33,774 nt of DNA from Pseudomonadota bacterium (GTDB lineage: Bacteria > Pseudomonadota > Gammaproteobacteria > Burkholderiales > Burkholderiaceae_C), in NCBI GenBank assembly GCA_021815805.1, contig JAKAZQ010000033.1, positions 1-33,774 on the forward strand, read 5' to 3'. A program made the translations under genes and the position numbers. Positions 7,861-15,841 of this stretch are shown here, in pieces (positions within the stretch are counted from its first letter, which is position 1; the number at the start of each line of letters is the position of its first letter). The notes below the pieces were generated by a model. That model saw only the letters and a program-made list of their open reading frames with translations. It had not been told where the DNA came from and made no database searches.

Positions 7861-8907
7861 TCAGGCGCCGGGGAAATTCTCCGGTTGCTTCGCCTTCGAG
7901 CGTGCTTCGCTGGACGAGATCAGGCTGCGCCGAACCAGATCGGCCAGGTTCTGGTCGAGGGTCTGCATGCCATGGGCCTGGCTGGTCTGGATCATCGAGT
8001 ACATCTGCGCCACCTTGTTCTCGCGGATCAGGTTGCGGATCGCCGGAGTCCCCACCATGATCTCATGGGCGGCCACGCGCCCGCTGCCGTCCTTGAGCTT
8101 GCACAGGGTCTGCGAGATCACCGCGACCAGCGCCTCGGACAGCATGGCTCGCACCATGTCCTTCTCCGCCGCCGGGAACACGTCGATGATGCGGTCGATG
8201 GTTTTCGGCGCCGATGAGGTATGCAGGGTGCCGAAGACCAGGTGCCCGGTTTCCGAGGCGGTGAGCGCCAGGCGGATGGTTTCCAGGTCGCGCATCTCGC
8301 CGACCAGGATCGAGTCCGGATCCTCGCGCAGTGCCGAGCGCAGGGCGTTGGCAAAACTCAGGGTGTGCGGACCGACCTCGCGCTGGTTGATCAGGCACTT
8401 CTTCGATTCATGCACGAACTCGATCGGATCCTCGATGGTGAGGATGTGGCCGTATTCGTTTTCGTTCAGATGATTGACCATTGCCGCCAGCGTGGTCGAT
8501 TTGCCCGATCCGGTGGGGCCGGTCACCAGCACCAGTCCGCGCGGTTTGAGCGACAGGTCGCCGAAGATCTTCGGCGCGTTCAGGTCGTCCAGCGAGAGGA
8601 TTTTGCTGGGAATGGTGCGAAACACCGCGCCGGCGCCGCGCTGGTGGTTGAACGCGTTCACGCGAAACCGCGCCAGGCCGTTGATCTCGAAGGAGAAATC
8701 GACCTCGAAATACTCCTCGTAGTGCTTGCGTTGAACATCGCTCATGATGTCGTAGACCATCGCATGCACCATCTTGTGGTCCAGCGGCTCGACATTGATG
8801 CGGCGCACATCGCCATGCACCCGGATCATGGGTGGCAGTCCCGCCGAAAGGTGCAGATCCGAAGCGTTGTTTTTGACACTGAACGCCAACAATTGCGTGA
8901 TGTCCAC
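7861..8907 (-). CDS. pilT: Type IV pilus retraction ATPase PilT
   Basis: A 348-residue retraction motor for type IV pili (twitching, DNA uptake). Motifs in order: N-terminal ITQLLAFSVKNNASDLHLSAG, Walker A GPTGSGKST, Asp-box TIEDPIEFVHE, Walker-B SILVGEMRD, His-box TGHLVFGTLHTSSA, and the PilT-specific AIRNLIRE near residue 290, needed for retraction in studied PilT proteins. The start is a GTG at 8907: the family N-terminus begins exactly there and AGGGAG lies 8 nt upstream. A longer form would add 26 residues with no family counterpart. It is first in the pilT - cyclic-nucleotide protein - pilU cluster and divergent from yggS. Confidence 0.92.
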   Translation of the reverse strand: MDITQLLAFSVKNNASDLHLSAGLPPMIRVHGDVRRINVEPLDHKMVHAMVYDIMSDVQRKHYEEYFEVDFSFEINGLARFRVNAFNHQRGAGAVFRTIPSKILSLDDLNAPKIFGDLSLKPRGLVLVTGPTGSGKSTTLAAMVNHLNENEYGHILTIEDPIEFVHESKKCLINQREVGPHTLSFANALRSALREDPDSILVGEMRDLETIRLALTASETGHLVFGTLHTSSAPKTIDRIIDVFPAAEKDMVRAMLSEALVAVISQTLCKLKDGSGRVAAHEIMVGTPAIRNLIRENKVAQMYSMIQTSQAHGMQTLDQNLADLVRRSLISSSEARSKAKQPENFPGA

Positions 8908-8943
8908 TGCAAACTCCCTGAGGTTTTGGCGAGTCGAGACAGT

Positions 8944-8956
8944 CTTTATAGTAAAG
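8944..8956. promoter_or_regulatory. AT-rich inverted repeat in the pilT/yggS divergent promoter region
   Basis: CTTTA-TAG-TAAAG is the only AT-rich patch in this 195-bp divergent gap. TATAGT on the plus strand resembles a -10 box for yggS, and TACTAT on the minus strand a weaker one for pilT. No convincing -35 accompanies either, so the sigma-70 reading is tentative. Confidence 0.3.
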
Positions 8957-9051
8957 GCATGGCGCAATGCGGCCGGTTTTCGCATCGAGTCGCGCCCGCG
9001 CGTGTTGCACGGGTTACACGCCGCCGCGCAGCGCGCGCGGTCCGCGCCCCC

Positions 9052-9093
9052 GTCACCTGCCCGAAGTCACCTGCCCGAAGTCACCTGCCCGAA
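9052..9093. repeat. Three perfect 14-bp tandem repeats upstream of yggS
   Basis: GTCACCTGCCCGAA occurs three times head to tail with no mismatch (9052-9065, 9066-9079, 9080-9093), ending 9 nt before the yggS ATG. It therefore occupies the leader and Shine-Dalgarno position of yggS. The unit is not a multiple of three, but it is outside the coding part. Confidence 0.9.
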
Positions 9094-9102
9094 TCCTCCT
9101 GC

Positions 9103-9852
9103 ATGCCAGCCGTGAGATCTCCCCCCGCAGACTCCCTTCGCGTCAGCCGCGCGCGTCTCGAGCAGGTGCGCCTGCGCATTGCCGAGGCCGCGCGCGCCGC
9201 CGCGCGCGACCCCGCCGAGGTGCTCCTGCTGGCGGTATCCAAGACCTTCGACGCGGCTGCCGTCGCCGGCATGGCCGCGTGCGGCCAGACGGACTTCGGG
9301 GAGAACTACGTGCAGGAGGGTGTCGCCAAGATCGACGCCCTGCGCGCGCGCCGGCCGCAACTGTGCTGGCATTTCATCGGCCCGCTGCAGAGCAACAAGA
9401 CGCGCGATGTGGCGCGCCACTTCGACTGGGTGCACAGCGTCGATCGCCTGTCGGTGGCGCAACGCCTGAGCGCGCAGCGACCGGCCGAGCGTGACGGCAT
9501 GCCGCTGCCGCCGCTGCAGGTGTGCCTGCAGGTCAACATCAGTGCCGAGCCGACCAAGAGCGGTGCCGAGCCGCGGCAGGTGCTGCAGCTTGCGCGCGAG
9601 ATCGCCGCGCTGCCCGGTCTGCGCCTGCGCGGCCTGATGTGCGTGCCGGCGCCTGCCGCGACGCTGGCGGCGCAGCGCCAGCCGTTCGCCCGCCTGCGCC
9701 AGTTGCAGCGCGAACTCATCGACGACGGCCTTCGCCTCGACACCCTGTCGATGGGCATGAGCGCCGACCTCGAGGCCGCGGTGCTCGAGGGCGCGACCAT
9801 CGTTCGCGTGGGCAGCGCGTTGTTCGGCGAGCGTGCGCCGCGCCATGGCTGA
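9103..9852 (+). CDS. yggS: PLP homeostasis protein YggS (PLPBP)
   Basis: A 249-residue member of the YggS/PROSC family, which binds pyridoxal 5'-phosphate and buffers it rather than catalysing a known reaction. The fold is an alanine-racemase-like barrel. The PLP lysine is Lys47 in LLAVSK. Further signatures are FGENYVQE, WHFIGPLQSNK, VNISAEPTKSG, GLMCVPA and LSMGMSADLEAAVLEGAT-VRVGSALFG, all in the usual order. The ATG at 9103 gives the normal N-terminal length. A long in-frame extension upstream is antisense to pilT and was rejected. The Shine-Dalgarno position is taken up by a 14-bp repeat array ending with TCCTCC, so translation may be weak or unusual. The stop overlaps the acyP start, so the two are co-transcribed. 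Confidence 0.92.
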   Translation: MPAVRSPPADSLRVSRARLEQVRLRIAEAARAAARDPAEVLLLAVSKTFDAAAVAGMAACGQTDFGENYVQEGVAKIDALRARRPQLCWHFIGPLQSNKTRDVARHFDWVHSVDRLSVAQRLSAQRPAERDGMPLPPLQVCLQVNISAEPTKSGAEPRQVLQLAREIAALPGLRLRGLMCVPAPAATLAAQRQPFARLRQLQRELIDDGLRLDTLSMGMSADLEAAVLEGATIVRVGSALFGERAPRHG

Positions 9853-10135
9853 CGCGGCCGCATCGACGCAGACGCTGCACTGGCTGATCCGGGGCCGCGT
9901 GCAGGCAGTGGGCTTTCGCGCTGCGACGCGGCGCCAGGCGCTGGCGCTCGGGCTGCGCGGCTACGCGCGCAATCTTCCCGACGGCCGCGTCGAGGTGGTG
10001 GCGCATGGCGCAGCGGCCGCGCTGCAGCAGCTTCACGCCTGGCTGCAGCACGGGCCGCCGTCGGCCCGCGTGCAGGAGATCCTGTGCGACAGCCTGCCGC
10101 CGCGGCCCGGCGACGACGGCTTCGACGTCCGCTGA
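9845..10135 (+). CDS. acyP: Acylphosphatase
   Basis: A 96-residue cytosolic acylphosphatase, which hydrolyses carboxyl-phosphate bonds such as in 1,3-bisphosphoglycerate or acetyl phosphate. The signature GRVQAVGFR ends in the phosphate-binding Arg25, and ARNLPDGRVEV supplies the catalytic Asn43; both are intact and the length is normal. The ATG at 9845 overlaps the yggS stop by 8 nt, indicating translational coupling. The C-terminus is acidic and ends 29 nt from the convergent thioredoxin-like gene. The family call is firm; the physiological substrate is unknown, as for most bacterial members. Confidence 0.9.
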   Translation: MADAAASTQTLHWLIRGRVQAVGFRAATRRQALALGLRGYARNLPDGRVEVVAHGAAAALQQLHAWLQHGPPSARVQEILCDSLPPRPGDDGFDVR

Positions 10136-10164
10136 GCCCGTTGCGGCGGCGCGCGGCGGCCGCC

Positions 10165-10560
10165 TCAGTCCGGCCGGTCGTCCTGCAGGCGGCGCAGGTC
10201 CAGTTCGTGCGCCTGCAGGCCCTCGGCCCAGCGCCGCGCCTGCGCCTCGTCGAGCGCGGCCACCGCGTCGATCATGCGCCGCCAGTTGCCCGGCTGCTGC
10301 GGCAGCGTGGCGCAGTAGAGCAGGCGTTCGCCCTGCTGCATCGCCAGCACCGGGAAGTTCTCGGGTTCGAACTCGCCGAGCGCGTCGGCCTGCCGTTCGA
10401 CGTCGACCCACAGCCAGCGCGCGCCGGGCAAGGCGGGCCCGGCGGCGAGTTCGCGAAAGGCATCATGCCAGGCGCGGCAGATGCCGCACCACTGCGCGCA
10501 CAGGCAGGCGACGATCCAGTCGCTGCCGGCGCCGGCTGCCTGACCCGGATCGCGGTTCAC
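10165..10560 (-). CDS. Thioredoxin-like protein with WCGIC site
   Basis: A 131-residue protein with a thioredoxin fold. The redox site WCGIC (Cys25, Cys28) follows the first strand (WIVACLCAQWC), and the cis-Pro loop reads ENFPVL about 50 residues later. It has no signal peptide, so it should be cytoplasmic. The site differs from WCGPC of classical thioredoxin (Ile for Pro), which usually raises the redox potential. The C-terminal ~35 residues form a charged helix, EAQARRWAEGLQAHELDLRR, beyond the normal fold. An extra Cys pair (Cys19, Cys21) precedes the site. It starts 6 nt after the ettA stop and is probably in the same transcript. Family sure, partner unknown. Confidence 0.75.
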   Translation of the reverse strand: MNRDPGQAAGAGSDWIVACLCAQWCGICRAWHDAFRELAAGPALPGARWLWVDVERQADALGEFEPENFPVLAMQQGERLLYCATLPQQPGNWRRMIDAVAALDEAQARRWAEGLQAHELDLRRLQDDRPD

Positions 10561-10566
10561 GGCGGG

Positions 10567-12231
<1,665 letters not shown>

Positions 12232-12274
12232 GGATTTGCGAACAGGAAGCGTGAAAACGGTGCGGCGCGCAGCG

Positions 12275-12300
12275 CCGGCGCGGGCGCGCCCGCGTGCCGG
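12275..12300 (-). other. GC hairpin in the ettA leader
   Basis: CGCGGGCGCGCCCGCG (12279-12294) is a perfect 16-nt palindrome. It is flanked by CCGGC and GCCGG arms (12275-12279, 12296-12300) interrupted by one unpaired T. It lies about 45 nt before the ettA ATG on the minus strand and has no T-run. It may end GNAT transcripts inefficiently or act as a structured leader. Confidence 0.35.
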
Positions 12301-12323
12301 ATGCGCCCGGGAAAAGCACTGTA

Positions 12324-12914
12324 TCAGGCGTTGCGCGGCGCGCCGGGATCGTGCATCGCCCGGGCCACCGCGCCGTCGCCGAGCCCGCTGCGCAGCAGCG
12401 CGAACATGTGCATGTCATGGTAGGCGCCTTTCCAGAAGGCGAACTCGCGCAGCACGGCTTCGTGCCGGAAACCGAGCGCCCGCAGCACCCCCGCCGAGCG
12501 TTCGTTGTCGAGCGCGACCAGAGCGTTCACGCGGTTCAGCTGCTTGTGCGCGAAGCCGTAGGCGAGCACGGCCGTGGCCGCCTCGCGCATCAGGCCGCGG
12601 CCCCAGTATTCGTGGCGCAGGTCGTAGCCCAGCGATGCCATGTTGCTGGTGCGCTCCCAGGAGAACAGCCCGCAGGTTCCGATCATGTCGTGGCGCTGCG
12701 GATCGATCAGCGCGAAGCGATCGTGGTGCTGCACAAAGAACTCGAGCAGGCGTTGCGCCTGTGCGGTGTCGACCAGGGTGTCGAATTCGTAGTGGCGTGT
12801 CACCTGCGGCTGGCCGTAGATGCCGAGCAGCCCCGGCGCATCGCCGGCTTGCAGCGGGCGCAGCAGCAGCCGCGCGGTGCGCAGCTGGCGGCTGACGGGA
12901 TCGAAGGCAGGCAT
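12324..12914 (-). CDS. GNAT acetyltransferase, RimJ/RimL-like
   Basis: A 196-residue GNAT-fold N-acetyltransferase of the RimJ/RimL type (Acetyltransf_3-like), using acetyl-CoA. It opens with the family phrase TARLLLRPLQAGDAPGLLGIYG. The acetyl-CoA-binding region reads GYDLRHEYWGRGLMREAATAVLAYGF, with the R/Q-x-x-G-x-G/A loop as EYWGRGLM. The C-terminal part, NRVNALVALDNERSAGVLRALGFRHEAVLREF, is also typical, and WKGAYHDMHMFALL closes the fold. The substrate (a ribosomal protein N-terminus or a small molecule) cannot be told. The ATG at 12914 places the fold correctly and GGAG lies 13 nt upstream; a start 60 nt further up would overlap the htrA terminator tail. Confidence 0.82.
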   Translation of the reverse strand: MPAFDPVSRQLRTARLLLRPLQAGDAPGLLGIYGQPQVTRHYEFDTLVDTAQAQRLLEFFVQHHDRFALIDPQRHDMIGTCGLFSWERTSNMASLGYDLRHEYWGRGLMREAATAVLAYGFAHKQLNRVNALVALDNERSAGVLRALGFRHEAVLREFAFWKGAYHDMHMFALLRSGLGDGAVARAMHDPGAPRNA

Positions 12915-12975
12915 GCGCACGTGGCGGCTCCGGGATCGGGCAGTCGGCCCGCAGGCCATGGTAGCGATCGGCACG

Positions 12976-13007
12976 AAAAAAAAGCGGCGGGGGATCAGCC
13001 CCGCCGC
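12976..13007 (-). terminator. Intrinsic terminator of htrA
   Basis: On the minus strand a perfect 9-bp stem GCGGCGGGG / CCCCGCCGC with a 6-nt loop is followed by eight T (12976-12983). It lies about 120 nt behind the htrA stop and immediately before the GNAT gene. Confidence 0.9.
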
Positions 13008-13129
13008 AATCGCTTGCCGCTCGCTTGAGCCCTGCCCGGGTGCCCCCGGTCAGGAGGTCCCGCGCGGCGTTGCCGGCGCCGCGCGGGAATTCGGCCCCGC
13101 CGAAGCGGGGTGTCGTGCCGCGCCCCGGC

Positions 13130-14617
13130 TCAGCCGATGTCGACCGGCACGAAGATGCGGTTGTTGCCGCGCTGGATCAGCAGCGCCACGGTGTTGCCCG
13201 CGCCCTTCAGGATGGCGCGCACCTGGGCGATGCTCTGCACCGGCTTGCCGTCGATGGCCAGCAGGATGTCGCCGGGCTGCACGCCGGCGGTCTCGGCCGC
13301 CCCCGACACGCCCTGCACCAGCAGGCCGCCGGACACCTGCGCCTGCGAGCGCTCGGTGGCGTTGAGCGGGCGCACCTGCAGCCCCAGACCGTGGCCCGCG
13401 GCGCCGTGGCCGGCGTCGGCGACGATCGAGTTGTCGTTGAAGCCGCCGAGCGTGGCCCCGAGCCTCGACTCGTGGTGATTGCTCCACACGCCGAGCTCGA
13501 CCTTCTGGCCCGGGCGCATGAGCCCGATCATCATCGGCAGGTCGGACGAGTCATTCACCGGCTGGCCGTTGACGCTGAGGATGATGTCACCCGCCTTCAG
13601 GCCGGCGCGGGCCGCCGGGCTGCCTTCGTTGACCTGCGCCACCAGCGCGCCGCGCGGCGTCTGCAGGCCGAAGGAGTTGGCCAGCTGCTGGGTCACCGTC
13701 TGCACCGCGATGCCCAGCCGCGCGTGCTCGACGTGGCCGTGCTCGATGAGCTGGCGCGCGACCTTCTCGGCGACGTTGATCGGGATCGCGAACGACAGGC
13801 CCTCGAACGCGCCGGTCTGCGTGAAGATCTGGGAGTTGATCCCCACCACGTCGCCCTGGGTGTTGAACAGCGGGCCTCCGGAGTTGCCGGGGTTCACCGC
13901 CACGTCGGTCTGGATGAAGGGCACCATGCTGTCGTCGGGCAGCGCGCGGCTTTTCGCGCTGACGATGCCCGCTGTGACGGTGTTGTAGAAACCGTAGGGC
14001 GAGCCGATCGCCAGCACCCAGTCGCCGGGCTCGAGCTTCGACGGATCGCCGATGCGCACCGTCGGCAGGTTGCGTGCGTCGATCTTCAGCACCGCGATGT
14101 CGGTCTTGGCGTCGCTGCCCAGAACCCTCGCCTTGTAGCTGCGATGATCGGTGAGCGTCACGGTGACGGACTTGGCGCCCTTCACCACGTGGGCGTTGGT
14201 CAGCACCAGTCCGTCCGAGCTGATGATGAAGCCGGAGCCCAGGCCCTCGGTGGGGACCTGACGTGGCGTCTGGTTCTGGAATTGCTGGAAGAACTGGAAG
14301 AACGGCGAGTCGCGCAATTGCGGCGGCACCTGCGAAAGATCGGGCCCGCCGCCGGTGCTCACCGTTTCGCCGCGCACGTTGATGTGCACCACCGTCGGCC
14401 CGAAGCGCTTGACGATCGACGAGAAGTTGGGCCCGCCGACGGCTCCGGTCTGACCGATCGCCGCAGGCGGGTTGTTGAACAGCGGCAGCGCCTTGTGATC
14501 CAGCTTCACCGCCGGCGGGTTGCCGGCGTAGCTGGACTGGTAGACCAAGAGGCCGCCGGCGCAGAGCGCCGCGGAGATGGCGATGGCACCGATCAATCGT
14601 GCGTTGTTGATGTTCAT
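13130..14617 (-). CDS. Periplasmic serine protease HtrA/DegP family (Do-type)
   Basis: A 495-residue envelope protease/chaperone. A basic start (MNINNARL) leads into one hydrophobic segment at ~9-28, either a signal peptide or a membrane anchor. The trypsin-like domain carries His143 (LTNAHVV), Asp173 (KTDIAVLK) and Ser246 (GNSGGP). Two PDZ domains follow, about residues 290-380 and 400-490. Two PDZ domains exclude a plain DegS, and the Q/F-rich LA-loop segment (FFQFFQQFQNQ) is DegP/DegQ-like. DegP, DegQ and MucD cannot be separated by eye. The ATG at 14617 has AGGAG 9 nt upstream and was preferred over an ATG 54 nt earlier. The gene stands alone, not behind rpoE-mucAB, and has its own terminator. 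Confidence 0.9.
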   Translation of the reverse strand: MNINNARLIGAIAISAALCAGGLLVYQSSYAGNPPAVKLDHKALPLFNNPPAAIGQTGAVGGPNFSSIVKRFGPTVVHINVRGETVSTGGGPDLSQVPPQLRDSPFFQFFQQFQNQTPRQVPTEGLGSGFIISSDGLVLTNAHVVKGAKSVTVTLTDHRSYKARVLGSDAKTDIAVLKIDARNLPTVRIGDPSKLEPGDWVLAIGSPYGFYNTVTAGIVSAKSRALPDDSMVPFIQTDVAVNPGNSGGPLFNTQGDVVGINSQIFTQTGAFEGLSFAIPINVAEKVARQLIEHGHVEHARLGIAVQTVTQQLANSFGLQTPRGALVAQVNEGSPAARAGLKAGDIILSVNGQPVNDSSDLPMMIGLMRPGQKVELGVWSNHHESRLGATLGGFNDNSIVADAGHGAAGHGLGLQVRPLNATERSQAQVSGGLLVQGVSGAAETAGVQPGDILLAIDGKPVQSIAQVRAILKGAGNTVALLIQRGNNRIFVPVDIG

Positions 14618-14701
14618 GATGACAGGCTCCTGATGTGCAATCCAGGCGGGAGAGGAAAGTTTGATGTGCATGATGCGCCGCGGCCCTTAGGGGTGGCTTA
14701 A

Positions 14702-14760
14702 GGTTGCCGCGAAAGCCCCGCGGCTGCCGCGACAGCCCCGCGGCTGCCGCGACAGCCCCA
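14702..14760. repeat. Three 20-bp tandem repeats upstream of htrA
   Basis: The unit GGCTGCCGCGACAGCCCCGC occurs at 14722-14741 with copies at 14702-14721 (two differences) and 14742-14760 (one base short). Each unit contains GGCTG...CAGCC, so each can form a small hairpin. The array lies about 85 bp upstream of the htrA start, in its probable promoter region. Confidence 0.85.
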
Positions 14761-14860
14761 CCAGAAGTGGCAGATCGCTTGAGGCGCTGCCGCCGTGGGC
14801 GTACCTTGCGGAAAGCGTGGCGCGACGCTGGCGCCCGTCGTCGGGCACGGGCCCGCCGCG

Positions 14861-14894
14861 TGGTCCGGCGCATGGTCCGGCGCATGGTCCGGCG
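14861..14894. repeat. 12-bp tandem repeat, about 2.8 copies
   Basis: TGGTCCGGCGCA repeats at 14861, 14873 and 14885, the last copy diverging after ten bases. It lies 60-90 bp upstream of the SIMPL-domain start and is unrelated in sequence to the adjacent 20-bp array. Confidence 0.8.
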
Positions 14895-14953
14895 GTGGCG
14901 CGGGACCTGCTCGCCGTGCCTCGTGTGCGCCGCGTTTGTTCGAGGAGCCTGCC

Positions 14954-15778
14954 ATGCGCCTGTCCCGCCTGTCCCGCCTGTCCCGCCTGTCCCGCCTGTC
15001 CCGCCTGTCCCGCCTGTCGGCTGCGCCTGCGCGCCGCGCCGTTCGCGCCGCGGCTTGCCGCGCCCTGTGCCTGGCCGCGGCCGCGCTGCTGCCCTGCGGC
15101 GCCGGCGCCGCCCAGCCCGCCGCCCAGCCTGCCACCCAGCCCGGCACTTTGCAGCTTGCTGCCACGGCGCGTGCCGAAGTCGTGCCCGACCGCACCGTCG
15201 CCGAGCTGGCGGCGGTCGCCCAGGGAAGCGACATCGCGGCCCTGAATGCGCAGGTGTCGTCGCGCATTGCCGCGGCGTTGCAACGCTGCCGTGGCGTGCC
15301 CGGGGTCCAGGCGCAGACCGCCGGCATCAGCACGCAGCCGCGCTGGAGCGACGTCCAAGGCGTCTCGCGCCAGGACGGCTGGAGTGTGCGCGCCGGCCTG
15401 CGCCTGCGTGCCTCGGACCCGCAGGCACTGGCCCGGCTGCTCGGCGAGCTGGGTGCCACGCTGCAGGTGGAATCGGTGTCGGCCGAGCTTTCGCCGGCGT
15501 TGCGCGAGCTCGAGCGGGAGCGGCTCAGCGCCCTCGCCATCGCCGCATTCCGCGCCCGCGCCCGCGCCGCGGCGCGCGACTTCGGCTATGCCGGCTACGT
15601 GCTGTCCAGCGTGGAACTGGGGGACCTGCAGTTCGCCCGCCCCGAGCCGCGTCCGCTGATGTTCGCGCAGCTGCGCGCCGTGCCCGGCGGTGCCGCGGCG
15701 ATGGCGTTGCAGCCGGGGACGCGGGAGGTCAGCGTGCGCGTCGGCGGCAGCGTGCAGCTGCAGGGCCGGCAGCCCTGA
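14954..15778 (+). CDS. SIMPL-domain (DUF541) periplasmic protein
   Basis: A 274-residue exported protein. The first 22 residues are Met plus seven Arg-Leu-Ser triplets, then a basic/hydrophobic segment (CRALCLAAAALLPCGAGAAQP) that looks like a signal peptide cleaved near AGAA-QP. From ~residue 60 the chain reads LQLAATARAEVVPDRTVAEL, then AALQRCRGVPGVQAQT and QPRWSD. Later it has a mid-domain LSALAIAAFRARARAAARDFGY and, at the C-terminus, TREVSVRVGGSVQLQ. This is the SIMPL (DUF541) layout, a mainly periplasmic family of unknown biochemical role. The ATG at 14954 has GAGGAG 6 nt upstream, an excellent site. The extremely basic repeated n-region comes from a 9-bp tandem repeat. It is convergent with the MFS gene. 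Confidence 0.75.
   Translation: MRLSRLSRLSRLSRLSRLSRLSAAPARRAVRAAACRALCLAAAALLPCGAGAAQPAAQPATQPGTLQLAATARAEVVPDRTVAELAAVAQGSDIAALNAQVSSRIAAALQRCRGVPGVQAQTAGISTQPRWSDVQGVSRQDGWSVRAGLRLRASDPQALARLLGELGATLQVESVSAELSPALRELERERLSALAIAAFRARARAAARDFGYAGYVLSSVELGDLQFARPEPRPLMFAQLRAVPGGAAAMALQPGTREVSVRVGGSVQLQGRQP
14957..15019 (+). repeat. Seven 9-bp tandem repeats inside the SIMPL-domain gene
   Basis: CGCCTGTCC repeats seven times without a gap directly after the start codon; the last copy ends in G. Each copy encodes Arg-Leu-Ser, and a change in copy number keeps the frame. The array therefore sets the length and charge of the signal-peptide n-region. Confidence 0.95.
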
Positions 15779-15807
15779 GCGCCGGCGCATGGTCGCGGCG
15801 GCGGCGG

Positions 15808-15838
15808 CGGCGGGGGCCCGCTTCGGGCGCCTCCGCCG
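15808..15838. terminator. Imperfect GC hairpin between convergent genes
   Basis: CGGCGGGGGCCCG (15808-15820) pairs with 15824-15838 around a CTT loop, with one mismatch and a 2-nt bulge. It lies between the stops of the SIMPL-domain and MFS genes. No T-run follows on either strand, so terminator function is only likely. Confidence 0.35.
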
Positions 15839-15841
15839 GGG

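Larger units (their letters stand above)
14618..14953. other. Divergent htrA / SIMPL gap with repeats
   Basis: This 336-bp gap has no supported gene. It holds the htrA Shine-Dalgarno, a short dyad CCTTA-N9-TAAGG (14685-14703) about 70 bp upstream of htrA, three 20-bp repeats, three 12-bp repeats, and the Shine-Dalgarno GAGGAG (14942-14947) of the SIMPL-domain gene. No convincing sigma-70 promoter was found on either strand. The dyad is the best operator candidate, but five-base arms are weak evidence. Confidence 0.5.

Noticed and set aside
12275-12300. Riboswitch upstream of ettA
   Set aside because: Only a simple GC palindrome is seen; no multi-stem aptamer or known riboswitch motif.
14702-15019. 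CRISPR array
   Set aside because: Repeats are contiguous, 9-20 bp, of three unrelated units and have no spacers; no cas genes are present.
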